Below are positions 53,280-61,546 of a DNA stretch of 64,000 bases, piece by piece. Origin of the DNA: Helicobacter himalayensis (GTDB taxonomy: Bacteria; Campylobacterota; Campylobacteria; Campylobacterales; Helicobacteraceae); NCBI RefSeq assembly GCF_001602095.1, contig NZ_CP014991.1, forward strand, positions 62,001 to 126,000, written 5' to 3'. The notes beneath the pieces were generated by a model. That model searched no databases, was not told the DNA's origin, and saw only the letters and a list, made by a program, of their open reading frames with translations. How positions within the stretch are numbered: position 1 is the stretch's first letter; each line of letters begins with the position of its first letter. The position numbers were made by a program, and so were the translations under genes.

Positions 53280-54239
53280 ATGGACGCAAAATGTAGCCAA
53301 GCGGAGGCAAAGTGCGATTTGACTGCACGAGATGATACCAATGCAGGGAATAAAAGCCAAATTTTCACACCCAAAACGCGCAATTTAAGTGTGGCGCATA
53401 GCCCTGATGCTGATGATTTGTTTATGTATTATGCGCTCAATTTTGGCTGGATTAGCACACCGCATTTGCGTTTTGAATCTTGTGCGCAGGATATTCAAAC
53501 CCTCAATGACGCCGCTTTGCAATCACACTTTGATATAAGCGCGATTTCTTTTGCACTTTATCCACTTATCGCGCAAAATTACGCGCTGTTGCGCACGGGC
53601 GTGAGCTTTGGCAATGGCTATGGACCAAAACTTATTAAAAAATCCCAAACGCATTTAAAGCAAAATTTTAAAGTAGCCCTTAGTGGCGCACACACGACAA
53701 ATGCGCTACTTTTTAGGCTTGCGTATCCGAATGCGCGCATTGTGTATAAAAATTTCCTTGACATAGAATCTAGCGTGTTAAATGGCGAAGTTGATGCGGG
53801 TGTGCTAATCCACGAATCGATTTTAGAGTTTGATTCTAGCCTTGTGGTGGAAGCCGAGTTGTGGGATATTTGGGAGGATTTGAGCGGTGGTGGGTTACCA
53901 TTGCCTCTTGGTGGTATGGCGATTTCGCGCTCACTTCCGCTTAATATTGCGCTTGAGTGCGAGGACGCGCTCACACAAGCTGTCAAAGTCGCGGTAAATA
54001 ACAAAAAAATCCTAAGCAAAATGCTTTTAGAGCGCAATTTGGTGCGGGTGGATTCTCAAAAGCTAGAAGTGTATTTGAATCTCTACGCAAACGCAGATTC
54101 TGCGACTTTGAGCGATTTGCAAAAAAGCGCGATTGATAGGCTGTTTGCGCTAGGATTTGATGCGGGCATTTATGCTCAAAAGCTTTTGAGCGAGGATTTT
54201 CTTTTGCCCAAAAATTATAATTCCTTGCGTTATAGCTAG
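53280..54239 (+). CDS. mqnD: 1,4-dihydroxy-6-naphthoate synthase (futalosine pathway)
   Basis: MqnD converts cyclic dehypoxanthine futalosine to 1,4-dihydroxy-6-naphthoate in menaquinone synthesis. It is a periplasmic-binding-protein fold enzyme. SVAHSPDADDLFMYYALNFGWI is the N-terminal signature, DISAISFALYPLIAQNYALLRTGVSFGNGYGPKLI the middle, and VDAGVLIHESILEF plus LPLPLGGMAISRSLP complete the site. The 319 residues include an N-terminal extension of about 36, low in complexity (MDAKCSQAEAKCDLTARDD), before the usual start. AAAGGCAG favours the long ATG start. Confidence 0.92.
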   Translation: MDAKCSQAEAKCDLTARDDTNAGNKSQIFTPKTRNLSVAHSPDADDLFMYYALNFGWISTPHLRFESCAQDIQTLNDAALQSHFDISAISFALYPLIAQNYALLRTGVSFGNGYGPKLIKKSQTHLKQNFKVALSGAHTTNALLFRLAYPNARIVYKNFLDIESSVLNGEVDAGVLIHESILEFDSSLVVEAELWDIWEDLSGGGLPLPLGGMAISRSLPLNIALECEDALTQAVKVAVNNKKILSKMLLERNLVRVDSQKLEVYLNLYANADSATLSDLQKSAIDRLFALGFDAGIYAQKLLSEDFLLPKNYNSLRYS

Positions 54240-54256
54240 ATTCTAAGTGAGTAAAA

Positions 54257-55024
54257 ATGACTTTGCTTTTTAGCCCTAGTGAAGGCAAAAACACGCCAGA
54301 TTTTCAGGGCTTTGTGCAATTTAGTGCGCCTTTAAAATATCTTTTTTCCACAAAAACCTACAAACAAAATGCGCTTAGTGCGTATTTGCACGCGTTAAAA
54401 GAATCTAGCCAAAAAGAGTTGCTTTCTTTTTTTGGTGCAAAAGAGCTTGATTTACAAACGCTAAGCTTGTGTCAAAATTTGCTTACTTTGCCTCGCATTG
54501 AAGCTATCAAACTTTATAGTGGTGTGGCGTATAAGGCGCTTGGGTTTGAAAGTTTGCCAAAAAATGCCCAAAATTTTTTGTATGAAAATCTCTTTATTTT
54601 TAGCAATCTCTTTGGCACAATTCGCGCAAGTGACGCCATTCCTTTTTATAATTTACACCAAAATAAGGGCAAGGGTGCTTTTAGCCTAAAAACACTTTTT
54701 AAAGCTCAAGATTCTGATTTGCACACATTTTTGCAAACGCGCCAAACACGCATAGAAAACCAAATTATTGATTTACGCGCAGAAATTTATATCAAAGTCG
54801 CGCCAATCGCGCTTCCGCACACGCAAATAGAGTTTTTAAAAAATAATAAAAAACTTAGCCATAGCTCAAAATTTTATCGTGGAATCTACGCAAGAGAGCT
54901 TGCACTTAAAGGGAAAAATCTCACGCTAGAATCCTTAGAGCGCGTAAAATTTGAAAACCTAGAGTTTGTGGGAAAAGAACACCAAAATGCGCGCACAATT
55001 TTGCGCTATGAAATAGTAACTTAG
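54257..55024 (+). CDS. yaaA: YaaA (UPF0246) peroxide-stress family protein
   Basis: YaaA lowers free iron or protects DNA during peroxide stress in E. coli. The 255-residue protein has LLFSPSEGKNTPDF at the N-terminus, then a LYSGVAYKALGFESLP segment, SNLFGTIRASDAIPFYNLH, and FYRGIYARELALKG near the C-terminus, all family landmarks. It follows mqnD by 17 bases. The ribosome site is weak, so translational coupling is likely. Confidence 0.82.
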   Translation: MTLLFSPSEGKNTPDFQGFVQFSAPLKYLFSTKTYKQNALSAYLHALKESSQKELLSFFGAKELDLQTLSLCQNLLTLPRIEAIKLYSGVAYKALGFESLPKNAQNFLYENLFIFSNLFGTIRASDAIPFYNLHQNKGKGAFSLKTLFKAQDSDLHTFLQTRQTRIENQIIDLRAEIYIKVAPIALPHTQIEFLKNNKKLSHSSKFYRGIYARELALKGKNLTLESLERVKFENLEFVGKEHQNARTILRYEIVT

Positions 55025-55035
55025 CAAAACATAGG

Positions 55036-55041
55036 TATAAT
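55036..55041 (+). promoter_or_regulatory. -10 box for pycB
   Basis: GGTATAATGC with TATAAT lies 37 bases before the ATG at 55078. No -35 is evident. Confidence 0.5.
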
Positions 55042-55077
55042 GCAACTTTAAAGATTTTGCACTTTTAAGGAAGCGAT

Positions 55078-56871
55078 ATGATAAAAATCACAGAAAATTC
55101 TTTGCGTGATGGACAACAATCCCTCCTTGCGACAAGAATGCGCACGGAGGATATGATAGAGGCAGCAAGGCTGTTTGAAAAAGTCGGCTTTCATAGCGTG
55201 GAAGTGTGGGGTGGCGCGACCTATGATGCGTGCTTGCGCTATACAAAGGAAGACCCATTTGAGCGTCTTGCGACTTTTAAGGAAATTTTTAAAACCACAC
55301 CATTGCAAATGCTCGTGCGCGGGCAGAATCTCATCGGTTATCGCCATTATGCTGATGATGTAGTGGAGGAATTTATCCGCTTAAGTGCGCAGGCGGGAAT
55401 GGATATTTTTAGAATCTTTGATGCTTTCAATGACGCGCGCAATCTCAAAACCTGCATAGAATCTATCAAAAAATATGGTAAGCACGCGCAAGGCGCGATT
55501 TGCTACACGACTTCACCCGTGCATACGACAAAGGGCTTTGTGGAATATGCAAAAGAAATGGTGAAAATGGGCTGCGATTCTCTAGCAATTAAGGATATGG
55601 CGGGCTTACTAACGCCTTTTAAAGCGTATGAACTTGTGAAAGCTTTAAAAGAAGAGATTAATTTGCAGCTTAGTCTGCATACGCATTCAACGGCTGGGTT
55701 TGCTTTTGGTGCGCATTTAAAAGCGCTAGAGGCAGGCGTTGATGTGCTTGATTTGGCAAATTCTGCATTGAGTGAAGGCACAAGTCACCCTTGCACGCAA
55801 TCAATGGTAGCTACGCTCAAAGGAAGTAAGTATGATAGCGGGCTAAATATTGAACTAATGGAGCAGGCAAGTGATATTTTGCGTCGCAATCGCAAGAAAT
55901 ACGCGAAGTTTGAATCTGTGTATAATCAAATCGATACGCGCGTGCTTCTCTCTCAAATCCCCGGCGGTATGATTTCAAATATGGCAAATCAACTAAGAGA
56001 GCAAAACGCGCTTGATAGAATGGAAGAGGTGATGGAGGAGATTCCGCGTGTGCGCGAGGATTTTGGGTATCCGCCACTTGTTACGCCTTCAAGCCAGATT
56101 GTCGGCACGCAGGCGGTGCTAAATGTGCTTATGGGCGAGCGTTACAAAACTATCACAACTGAAACGCGCAATGTCATTAAAGGGCTGTATGGCAAAACGC
56201 CCGCGCCAATTTCCCAAAATCTCATACAAAAAGTTTTGGGAAAAGAAAAGCCAAATACAAAGCGTCCAGCGGATTTGCTTTCGCCTGAACTAGCAGAGGC
56301 AAAAAGTGAATCTAAAGACTTTGCAAAAAGTGAGACAGATGTGATTTCATACGCAATTTTCGGCGGTATTGCAAAGGCATTTTTGACCGAGCGCAACGCA
56401 GATAAACTAAAGCCTGAAAGTTTGGAAAATTTTGAGGATAAAGGCGCGGATAAATTACCAAAAGAATTTGCGATTACCATTAATGGTGAGCAGTATGAGA
56501 TTAAGATTGAAGGCAGTGGCGAGAAAAGCGCGGGTGTGAGACCATTTTTTATGCGCGTAGATGGGGAATTGCGTGAAGTGTATGTTGAGGCATTGGGCGA
56601 GACTTCTGCGCGTGAAAAGCAAGATTCCAAACCAAAGGGACTACCACAGGCTACTTGCCCAGGACATGCTACAAGTGCAATGCCCGGCACGCTTACAAAG
56701 CTAAAAGTAAAAGTTGGAGAGAGTGTGAAAGTCGGCGATACGCTTGCAATCATTGAGGCGATGAAAATGGAAAATGAGGTGCTAGCGGCTGTTGATGGTG
56801 TGGTAAAGGAGATTTATGCAGTTGAAGGCACACAAGTTGGCAGTGGCGTGGCGATAATGTTTATTGGGTAG
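55078..56871 (+). CDS. pycB: Pyruvate carboxylase subunit B / oxaloacetate decarboxylase alpha-type biotin protein
   Basis: This subunit transfers CO2 between biotin and pyruvate, feeding oxaloacetate to the reductive TCA branch. The 597-residue protein has the carboxyltransferase TIM barrel (1-280: TENSLRDGQQSLLATRM, EVWGGATYDACLRYTKEDPFERL, AIKDMAGLLTPFKAYELV, LHTHSTAGFA). The OadA-type helical domain runs to about 470 (QIPGGMISNMANQLREQ). A C-terminal biotinyl domain ends it (about 530-597) with AIIEAMKMENEVLA. The biotin-carboxylase partner PycA is not in the window. Carboxylase rather than decarboxylase is preferred because no membrane subunits are nearby. Confidence 0.88.
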   Translation: MIKITENSLRDGQQSLLATRMRTEDMIEAARLFEKVGFHSVEVWGGATYDACLRYTKEDPFERLATFKEIFKTTPLQMLVRGQNLIGYRHYADDVVEEFIRLSAQAGMDIFRIFDAFNDARNLKTCIESIKKYGKHAQGAICYTTSPVHTTKGFVEYAKEMVKMGCDSLAIKDMAGLLTPFKAYELVKALKEEINLQLSLHTHSTAGFAFGAHLKALEAGVDVLDLANSALSEGTSHPCTQSMVATLKGSKYDSGLNIELMEQASDILRRNRKKYAKFESVYNQIDTRVLLSQIPGGMISNMANQLREQNALDRMEEVMEEIPRVREDFGYPPLVTPSSQIVGTQAVLNVLMGERYKTITTETRNVIKGLYGKTPAPISQNLIQKVLGKEKPNTKRPADLLSPELAEAKSESKDFAKSETDVISYAIFGGIAKAFLTERNADKLKPESLENFEDKGADKLPKEFAITINGEQYEIKIEGSGEKSAGVRPFFMRVDGELREVYVEALGETSAREKQDSKPKGLPQATCPGHATSAMPGTLTKLKVKVGESVKVGDTLAIIEAMKMENEVLAAVDGVVKEIYAVEGTQVGSGVAIMFIG

Positions 56872-56906
56872 ATTCTAATAACCAAATTAAATTAATGAAT
56901 CTGCGC

Positions 56907-56912
56907 TACAAT
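56907..56912 (+). promoter_or_regulatory. -10 box for mqnE
   Basis: GCGCTACAATGCC gives TACAAT, 43 bases before the mqnE ATG. It is similar in placement to the pycB box. Confidence 0.4.
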
Positions 56913-56954
56913 GCCAAGCTTTTAAGGATTTTTTTGCATAAATCGAGGTAGGCT

Positions 56955-58040
56955 ATGAAAGATATTTTAGAATCTGCGCTATGTGGAGATGAGCTAAGCG
57001 CGCAAGAATTTAGCAAACTCTATGAGCTTGATCTTTTCGTGCTTGGTAATGCTGCAGATTCTATAAGACAAGAAAAATACCAAAAAAAGACTTTTTTTAA
57101 TATCAATCGCCACATTAATCCTAGCAATATTTGCGCGGATATTTGCAAGTTTTGTGCCTTTAGCGCGCATAGGAAAAATCCAAATCCTTATGAAATGAGT
57201 ATTGATGAAATCCTAAGTCAAGCCATTCAAAGTGCTAAAAAAGGCGCAAAAGAGGTGCATATCGTCTCAAGTCACAATCCAAACTATACCTATGAATGGT
57301 ATTTAAATGTGTTTAGAGAGATTAAAAAAGCCTTGCCAGAGCTTCATATTAAAGCGCTCACCGCGGCGGAGGTGGATTTTTTAGACAGGAAATTTAACAA
57401 GGGTTTTGAGCGCGTATTAGAAGATATGGCAGAAAATGGCGTGGATTCTATGCCCGGAGGTGGGGCGGAGATTTTCGCACCAAAAGTGCGTGAGTATATT
57501 TGCAAGGGAAAGGTAAAGGCGCACAGATGGCTTGAAATCCACAAATACTGGCATTCTCTTGGTAAGATGAGTAATGCCACGATGCTTTTTGGGCATATAG
57601 AATCTAGGGAGGATAGGATTGATCATATGCTTCAGCTAAGGGGTGCGCAAAGTGAAAAGGAGAAGGTAGATTCTAAAAAAGGTGGGTTTAATGCCTTTAT
57701 CCCGTTGCTCTATCAAAAGCAAAATAATTACTTAAAGGTGGGTGAGTTTCCTAGTGGGCAGGAGATTCTCAAGACCATTGCAATTGCTAGGATTTTGCTT
57801 CATAATATCCCGCACATTAAGGCGTATTGGGCGACTTTGGGGCTTAATCTCGCACTTGTGGCGCAGGAATTTGGCGCAGATGATATGGACGGGACAATAG
57901 AGGTGGAAAGCATACAATCCGCTGCTGGTGCTAAAAGCAGGCACGGCATTAGCAAAGATGAGCTTATTTATCAAATAAAAGACGCGGGATTTGTCCCTGT
58001 GGAGCGAGATTCTCTCTATAACGAATGTGGGGTGTATTAA
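56955..58040 (+). CDS. mqnE: Aminodeoxyfutalosine synthase MqnE
   Basis: MqnE is the radical-SAM enzyme that joins SAM-derived adenosyl and carboxyvinyl-oxybenzoate in the futalosine route to menaquinone. The 361-residue protein has FNINRHINPSNICADICKFCAFSAHRKNP, with the C-x3-C-x2-C cluster motif. It also has KEVHIVSSHNPNYTYEWYLN, the GVDSMPGGGAEIF segment and a C-terminal AAGAKSRHGISKDEL block. The RHINPSN start of the motif favours MqnE over MqnC. mqnD is 1.7 kb upstream. GAGGTAGG precedes the ATG. Confidence 0.9.
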   Translation: MKDILESALCGDELSAQEFSKLYELDLFVLGNAADSIRQEKYQKKTFFNINRHINPSNICADICKFCAFSAHRKNPNPYEMSIDEILSQAIQSAKKGAKEVHIVSSHNPNYTYEWYLNVFREIKKALPELHIKALTAAEVDFLDRKFNKGFERVLEDMAENGVDSMPGGGAEIFAPKVREYICKGKVKAHRWLEIHKYWHSLGKMSNATMLFGHIESREDRIDHMLQLRGAQSEKEKVDSKKGGFNAFIPLLYQKQNNYLKVGEFPSGQEILKTIAIARILLHNIPHIKAYWATLGLNLALVAQEFGADDMDGTIEVESIQSAAGAKSRHGISKDELIYQIKDAGFVPVERDSLYNECGVY

Positions 58041-58287
58041 CAATACAAGGTGTTATTGCGAGCTGATTTTTCGGCGAGATAATCTATTTTTAGAATCTTG
58101 CAAAAACTTTCAATCCCTCCCAATGGATTCTGAATTGAAAAATTTGCAAAGTAAATCTTTAGGGATTTTGCCTTTTATAAAATCTAGGTTTATTAATTTT
58201 TCACAAACAAATCCCTTTATGGATAAAAGCACGCTAGAATCCACCGATAAAAGAGCATAAAATTTTAAATTTTATAAGGAGTGCGCG

Positions 58288-59187
58288 ATGAAACAAAAAA
58301 CAATTGGTAAAAAAGTCGAGCTTGTCGGCATTGGCTTGCATAAAGGCGTGCCCGTAAAGATGACTTTAGGGCCTTTGGCAGAAAATAGCGGTATCGTATT
58401 TTATAGAAGTGATTTGGGTGTAAATATCGAACTAAAGCCTGAGAATGTCGTGGATACCAAAATGGCTACCGTGCTAGGAAAAGGTGAGGCGCGCATCTCT
58501 ACAATCGAGCATTTGCTTTCCGCAATCCACGCACACGGCATTGATAATCTTAAAATCACGCTTGATAATGAAGAAGTCCCGATACTAGATGGGAGCGCGA
58601 TAGGGCATTGTATGCTTTTAGAAGAAGCGCAAATCGTGCGTCAAAATGCACCAAAACGCGCGCTTGAGATTAAAAAACCAATAGAACTTAAAGATGGCGA
58701 TAAATTCGTGCGTGTAGAGCCAAGTGAGAGGACAATTTTTGATTTTAGTATTAAATTCCCACACCAAGCTATCAAAGAGCAATCCTATAAATTCACTTTT
58801 TCTACCAAAGATTATATTGAGCAGATTGCACGCGCACGCACCTTTGGATTCTTAAATGAAGTAAATTATCTGCGCTCAATTGGGCTGGCAAAAGGTGGCG
58901 ATCTTTCAAATTGCATTGTGCTTGATGAAAATGGTATTATGAATAAAGAGGGCTTGCGCTACAAAGATGAGTTTGTGCGTCATAAGATTTTAGATGCTAT
59001 TGGGGATATGGCACTTATTGGTATGCCTTTGCTTGGCACTTACATTGCCTTTGCAGGAAGCCACAAACTCAATCATTTACTTACGGAAAAAATCCTAAGC
59101 GATGCGGATTCTTATGAAATTGTGAGTTTGGAAGATTATGCTGAAGATGAGATGATGAACTACGCCTTGCAAACCCAAGAGGGATAA
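58288..59187 (+). CDS. lpxC: UDP-3-O-acyl-N-acetylglucosamine deacetylase
   Basis: LpxC is the committed zinc enzyme of lipid A synthesis. The 299-residue protein has [26 protein letters not shown], the [17 protein letters not shown] zinc histidine, [31 protein letters not shown] (second zinc His and Asp) and [12 protein letters not shown] (catalytic His). AAGGAG precedes the ATG. The gap upstream (58041-58287) holds a short AT-rich palindrome before the ribosome site and no gene I can support. Confidence 0.96.
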   Translation: MKQKTIGKKVELVGIGLHKGVPVKMTLGPLAENSGIVFYRSDLGVNIELKPENVVDTKMATVLGKGEARISTIEHLLSAIHAHGIDNLKITLDNEEVPILDGSAIGHCMLLEEAQIVRQNAPKRALEIKKPIELKDGDKFVRVEPSERTIFDFSIKFPHQAIKEQSYKFTFSTKDYIEQIARARTFGFLNEVNYLRSIGLAKGGDLSNCIVLDENGIMNKEGLRYKDEFVRHKILDAIGDMALIGMPLLGTYIAFAGSHKLNHLLTEKILSDADSYEIVSLEDYAEDEMMNYALQTQEG

Positions 59188-59202
59188 GCCTCGCTTAATT
59201 TT

Positions 59203-59219
59203 GGCTTCAAAGTGAAGCC
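59203..59219 (+). terminator. Small hairpin after lpxC
   Basis: GGCTTCA-AAG-TGAAGCC is a perfect 7-bp stem with a 3-base loop, 15 bases after the lpxC stop. No T-run follows, so any termination would be weak or Rho-assisted. Confidence 0.3.
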
Positions 59220-59249
59220 CGCTTAAATTGTTAAAAATAATTGTAATAT

Positions 59250-59279
59250 ATTGTTATAGTAACAATTTTATACTATACT
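59250..59279 (+). promoter_or_regulatory. Efflux-operon promoter with a palindromic operator over the -35
   Basis: TTGTTA (59251-59256), 17 bases, and TATACT (59274-59279) form a good promoter. The -35 is part of ATTGTTA-TAG-TAACAAT (59250-59266), a perfect 7-3-7 inverted repeat such as a TetR-family dimer would bind. The ATG of the TolC-like gene is 37 bases downstream of the -10. Confidence 0.6.
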
Positions 59280-59315
59280 TCTGCCTTATTTTATTGATTT
59301 ATACAAGGAGATACA

Positions 59316-60704
59316 ATGCGTTTTTTAGGCGTTACACTAGCCACATTTCTTATATTTGGAACTTCTTTGACATTCACAGATGAGGGAGATTCTGCGGTAG
59401 TAGATGCGCAAGAACTTAGCTTTCACGAAAATTTAAGCATTCTAAGCCCATCGGCAAATGATGGACTAAGTTTGACTGATCTTTTGGAAGGGGCGAAAAA
59501 CAACTACAACCTAGAGGCGAAAGATATTGCGATTTTGCAAGCAGAGGCAAACAAGGCTGCAGCGCAAAGAGAGTTTTTCCCCACACTTGATGGAAGCTAT
59601 GCTTTCCAAGATACAAACAACACTTACCGCAAAATGCAAACTCATACTGCGAGCTTACGCGCAAATTGGGAAGTCTTTAGTGGGCTTAAGACTTACAATA
59701 AAGTGCGCGAACGCAGTTCCTTACATCGTTCAAGTATCGCTGATAGGGCAAATACAAAAGAGCAACTTTTCCTAAGCGTGATTGAGCAGTATTATGGATA
59801 TTTTTCGAATCAAGCGCAGATGATTTCACTTGAGCAACGTCGCAAAGAACTAGCAGCAAATATTAAGCGCATTGAACGTCTTTATAACGCCGGGCTTACA
59901 ACTATTGATGATTTAGAATCTTTGCGCGCGCAGATTCTCACTACCGAGCACGACATCGCAAATATTGTGCTTGAAATGGAGCGCAATAAACTTATACTTT
60001 CTCTTCTTACAAATCTTGATGTGAAAGATTTAAGACGTGTTGATATTAAAATGCCAACTTTAACTCTTCAAAAGCGACAAGATATCATCGCCCTTGAAGA
60101 GCGCGCAAAAAGCATCACTTTCCAAGCAAAGCAAGTGACTTATTTGCCAACAATCGCAATTAGTGATAGCTTTAGTTGGAATTCACTAGGTAGCGTTACC
60201 TCAAAGCCAGCGCTTAATGAGCTTTTAGGTGGCGGTGGCGCAGGTGGAGGCTTTAACTTTGGCGGGAGTAACTTTATGAAAATGAGCTTCCCACCGACGC
60301 AAAATGTGCTAGGAGTGAGCGTGGATATGCGCCTTTTTGACTTTTTTAACCTCTCAAAGCAAAAGGAAGCCTTGCGTTATAGCGCACTGCAAGCGCAAAA
60401 AGAGCTAGCGTATAAGAAAAATGAGCAAGAAAAAGATGAAAAACTTTATCGCAAAAGTTTAGAAATCGCCCAAGCAAAAATTAAAAGTGCCGAAGCTGCG
60501 CTAAAATCTGCAAATATCAGCTTTGAAAATGTCGCAAAACGTTATAATTCGCAGATTCTCAACTTTACGGATTATTTGCAGTCTTTAAGCACGAAGTTTA
60601 ATGCGGAAACAACCTTTATCCAAAGTCTCAATGACTATGAAATAGAAAAGGCGCGTTATTTGTATTATAGCGGACAGGAAATCGAGGATTTCATACAAAA
60701 ATAG
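59316..60704 (+). CDS. TolC-like outer-membrane efflux protein
   Basis: This is the outer-membrane channel of a tripartite RND pump. The 462-residue protein has a signal peptide (1-21) and the two repeated coiled-coil/beta units of TolC: KDIAILQAEANKAAAQREFFPTLDGSYAFQ, LIERRKELAANIKRIERLYNAGLTTIDDLESLRAQILTTEHDIA-type helices, and ISFENVAKRYNSQILNFTDYLQSLSTKFNAE. A glycine-rich loop (GGGGAGGGFNFGGSNF, about 305-320) is unusual. Helicobacter HefA is the likely counterpart. It is the first gene of the operon. Confidence 0.9.
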   Translation: MRFLGVTLATFLIFGTSLTFTDEGDSAVVDAQELSFHENLSILSPSANDGLSLTDLLEGAKNNYNLEAKDIAILQAEANKAAAQREFFPTLDGSYAFQDTNNTYRKMQTHTASLRANWEVFSGLKTYNKVRERSSLHRSSIADRANTKEQLFLSVIEQYYGYFSNQAQMISLEQRRKELAANIKRIERLYNAGLTTIDDLESLRAQILTTEHDIANIVLEMERNKLILSLLTNLDVKDLRRVDIKMPTLTLQKRQDIIALEERAKSITFQAKQVTYLPTIAISDSFSWNSLGSVTSKPALNELLGGGGAGGGFNFGGSNFMKMSFPPTQNVLGVSVDMRLFDFFNLSKQKEALRYSALQAQKELAYKKNEQEKDEKLYRKSLEIAQAKIKSAEAALKSANISFENVAKRYNSQILNFTDYLQSLSTKFNAETTFIQSLNDYEIEKARYLYYSGQEIEDFIQK

Positions 60705-60738
60705 TTAAAGCCAAATAAAAGCTAAAAAAGGAGATGTT

Positions 60739-61455
60739 ATGCAAAGATTTATAAGTGCGAGCAAAAGGCTTTGGTTGGCGGGTATGCTTTTTTGCGGGAT
60801 TGTTAATGCGGAGAGTGTGTATGCGATTTTTAACGCGCAGGCTATCAAAGATGCGAATCTAAGTCTAGGAAATAGCGGCATTGTGACAGAAATTTATGTC
60901 GATGTGGGGAGCGAGGTAAAAAAAGGCGATAAACTCTTAGAGCTTTTTAGTCAAGACCAACGCGCACAGATAGAATCTATCCGTCAGCAGTTTATCTTTA
61001 ACAAAAAGCAATATGAGCGCTATCAAAAATCAGGTGGCGCGGTGGATAAAAACACACTAGAGCGCTATTACGCAGATTACAAAAAATTTGAAGCAGACCT
61101 TGCCTACCAAGAAGCACTTTTAAGTAAAAGCGTTTTGCGCGCGCCATTTAATGGAATAATCGCCTCAAAAGATGTTGAATTAGGCGATGGTGTGGGTGCA
61201 AATAGCACGCAGCTTTTTAGGCTCATTAGTCAAGAGGTGAAAATTGTGCTAGAGTTTGACTTTAAATACATTAGCAAAGTCAAAGTCGGCGATAAGTTTG
61301 AGTTTAGCGTTGATGGGATAGATTCTAAGCAAGTAGCAATCGTTAATAAAATCTATCCGACTGCAAGTGAATCTAATCGTAAAGTCAAGGCAGAAGCGTT
61401 GGTAGAAGGCATCATACCCGGGACATTTGGAGATGGGTATATACAGATAAAATAA
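60739..61455 (+). CDS. RND efflux periplasmic membrane-fusion protein
   Basis: This adaptor links the inner-membrane pump to the TolC channel. The 238-residue protein has a signal peptide (1-24), a lipoyl-type half motif (IVTEIYVDVGSEVKKGDKLLELFSQDQRAQIES), a short helical hairpin and the second half (ASKDVELGDGVGANSTQLFRLISQEVKIVLEFDFKYISKVKVGDKFEFSV). It is much shorter than AcrA, as HefB of H. pylori is. AAAAGGAG precedes the ATG. The gap to the pump gene is 91 bases. Confidence 0.88.
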   Translation: MQRFISASKRLWLAGMLFCGIVNAESVYAIFNAQAIKDANLSLGNSGIVTEIYVDVGSEVKKGDKLLELFSQDQRAQIESIRQQFIFNKKQYERYQKSGGAVDKNTLERYYADYKKFEADLAYQEALLSKSVLRAPFNGIIASKDVELGDGVGANSTQLFRLISQEVKIVLEFDFKYISKVKVGDKFEFSVDGIDSKQVAIVNKIYPTASESNRKVKAEALVEGIIPGTFGDGYIQIK

Positions 61456-61546
61456 TTATCGTATTTTTGCGCTAGATTTTTCACATAAGCTAATCCATAG
61501 AATCTAGCAGATTCTCACCATAAGGCTAAAACAAAAAGGAGTATTT

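Noticed and set aside
56142-56753. 203-codon minus-strand open frame
   Set aside because: It is antisense to the well-supported C-terminal half of pycB including the biotinyl motif, and shows no domain.
57991-58260. 89-codon frame overlapping the mqnE end and the gap before lpxC
   Set aside because: It overlaps mqnE, lacks a ribosome site and has no recognisable pattern; the gap is more likely non-coding.
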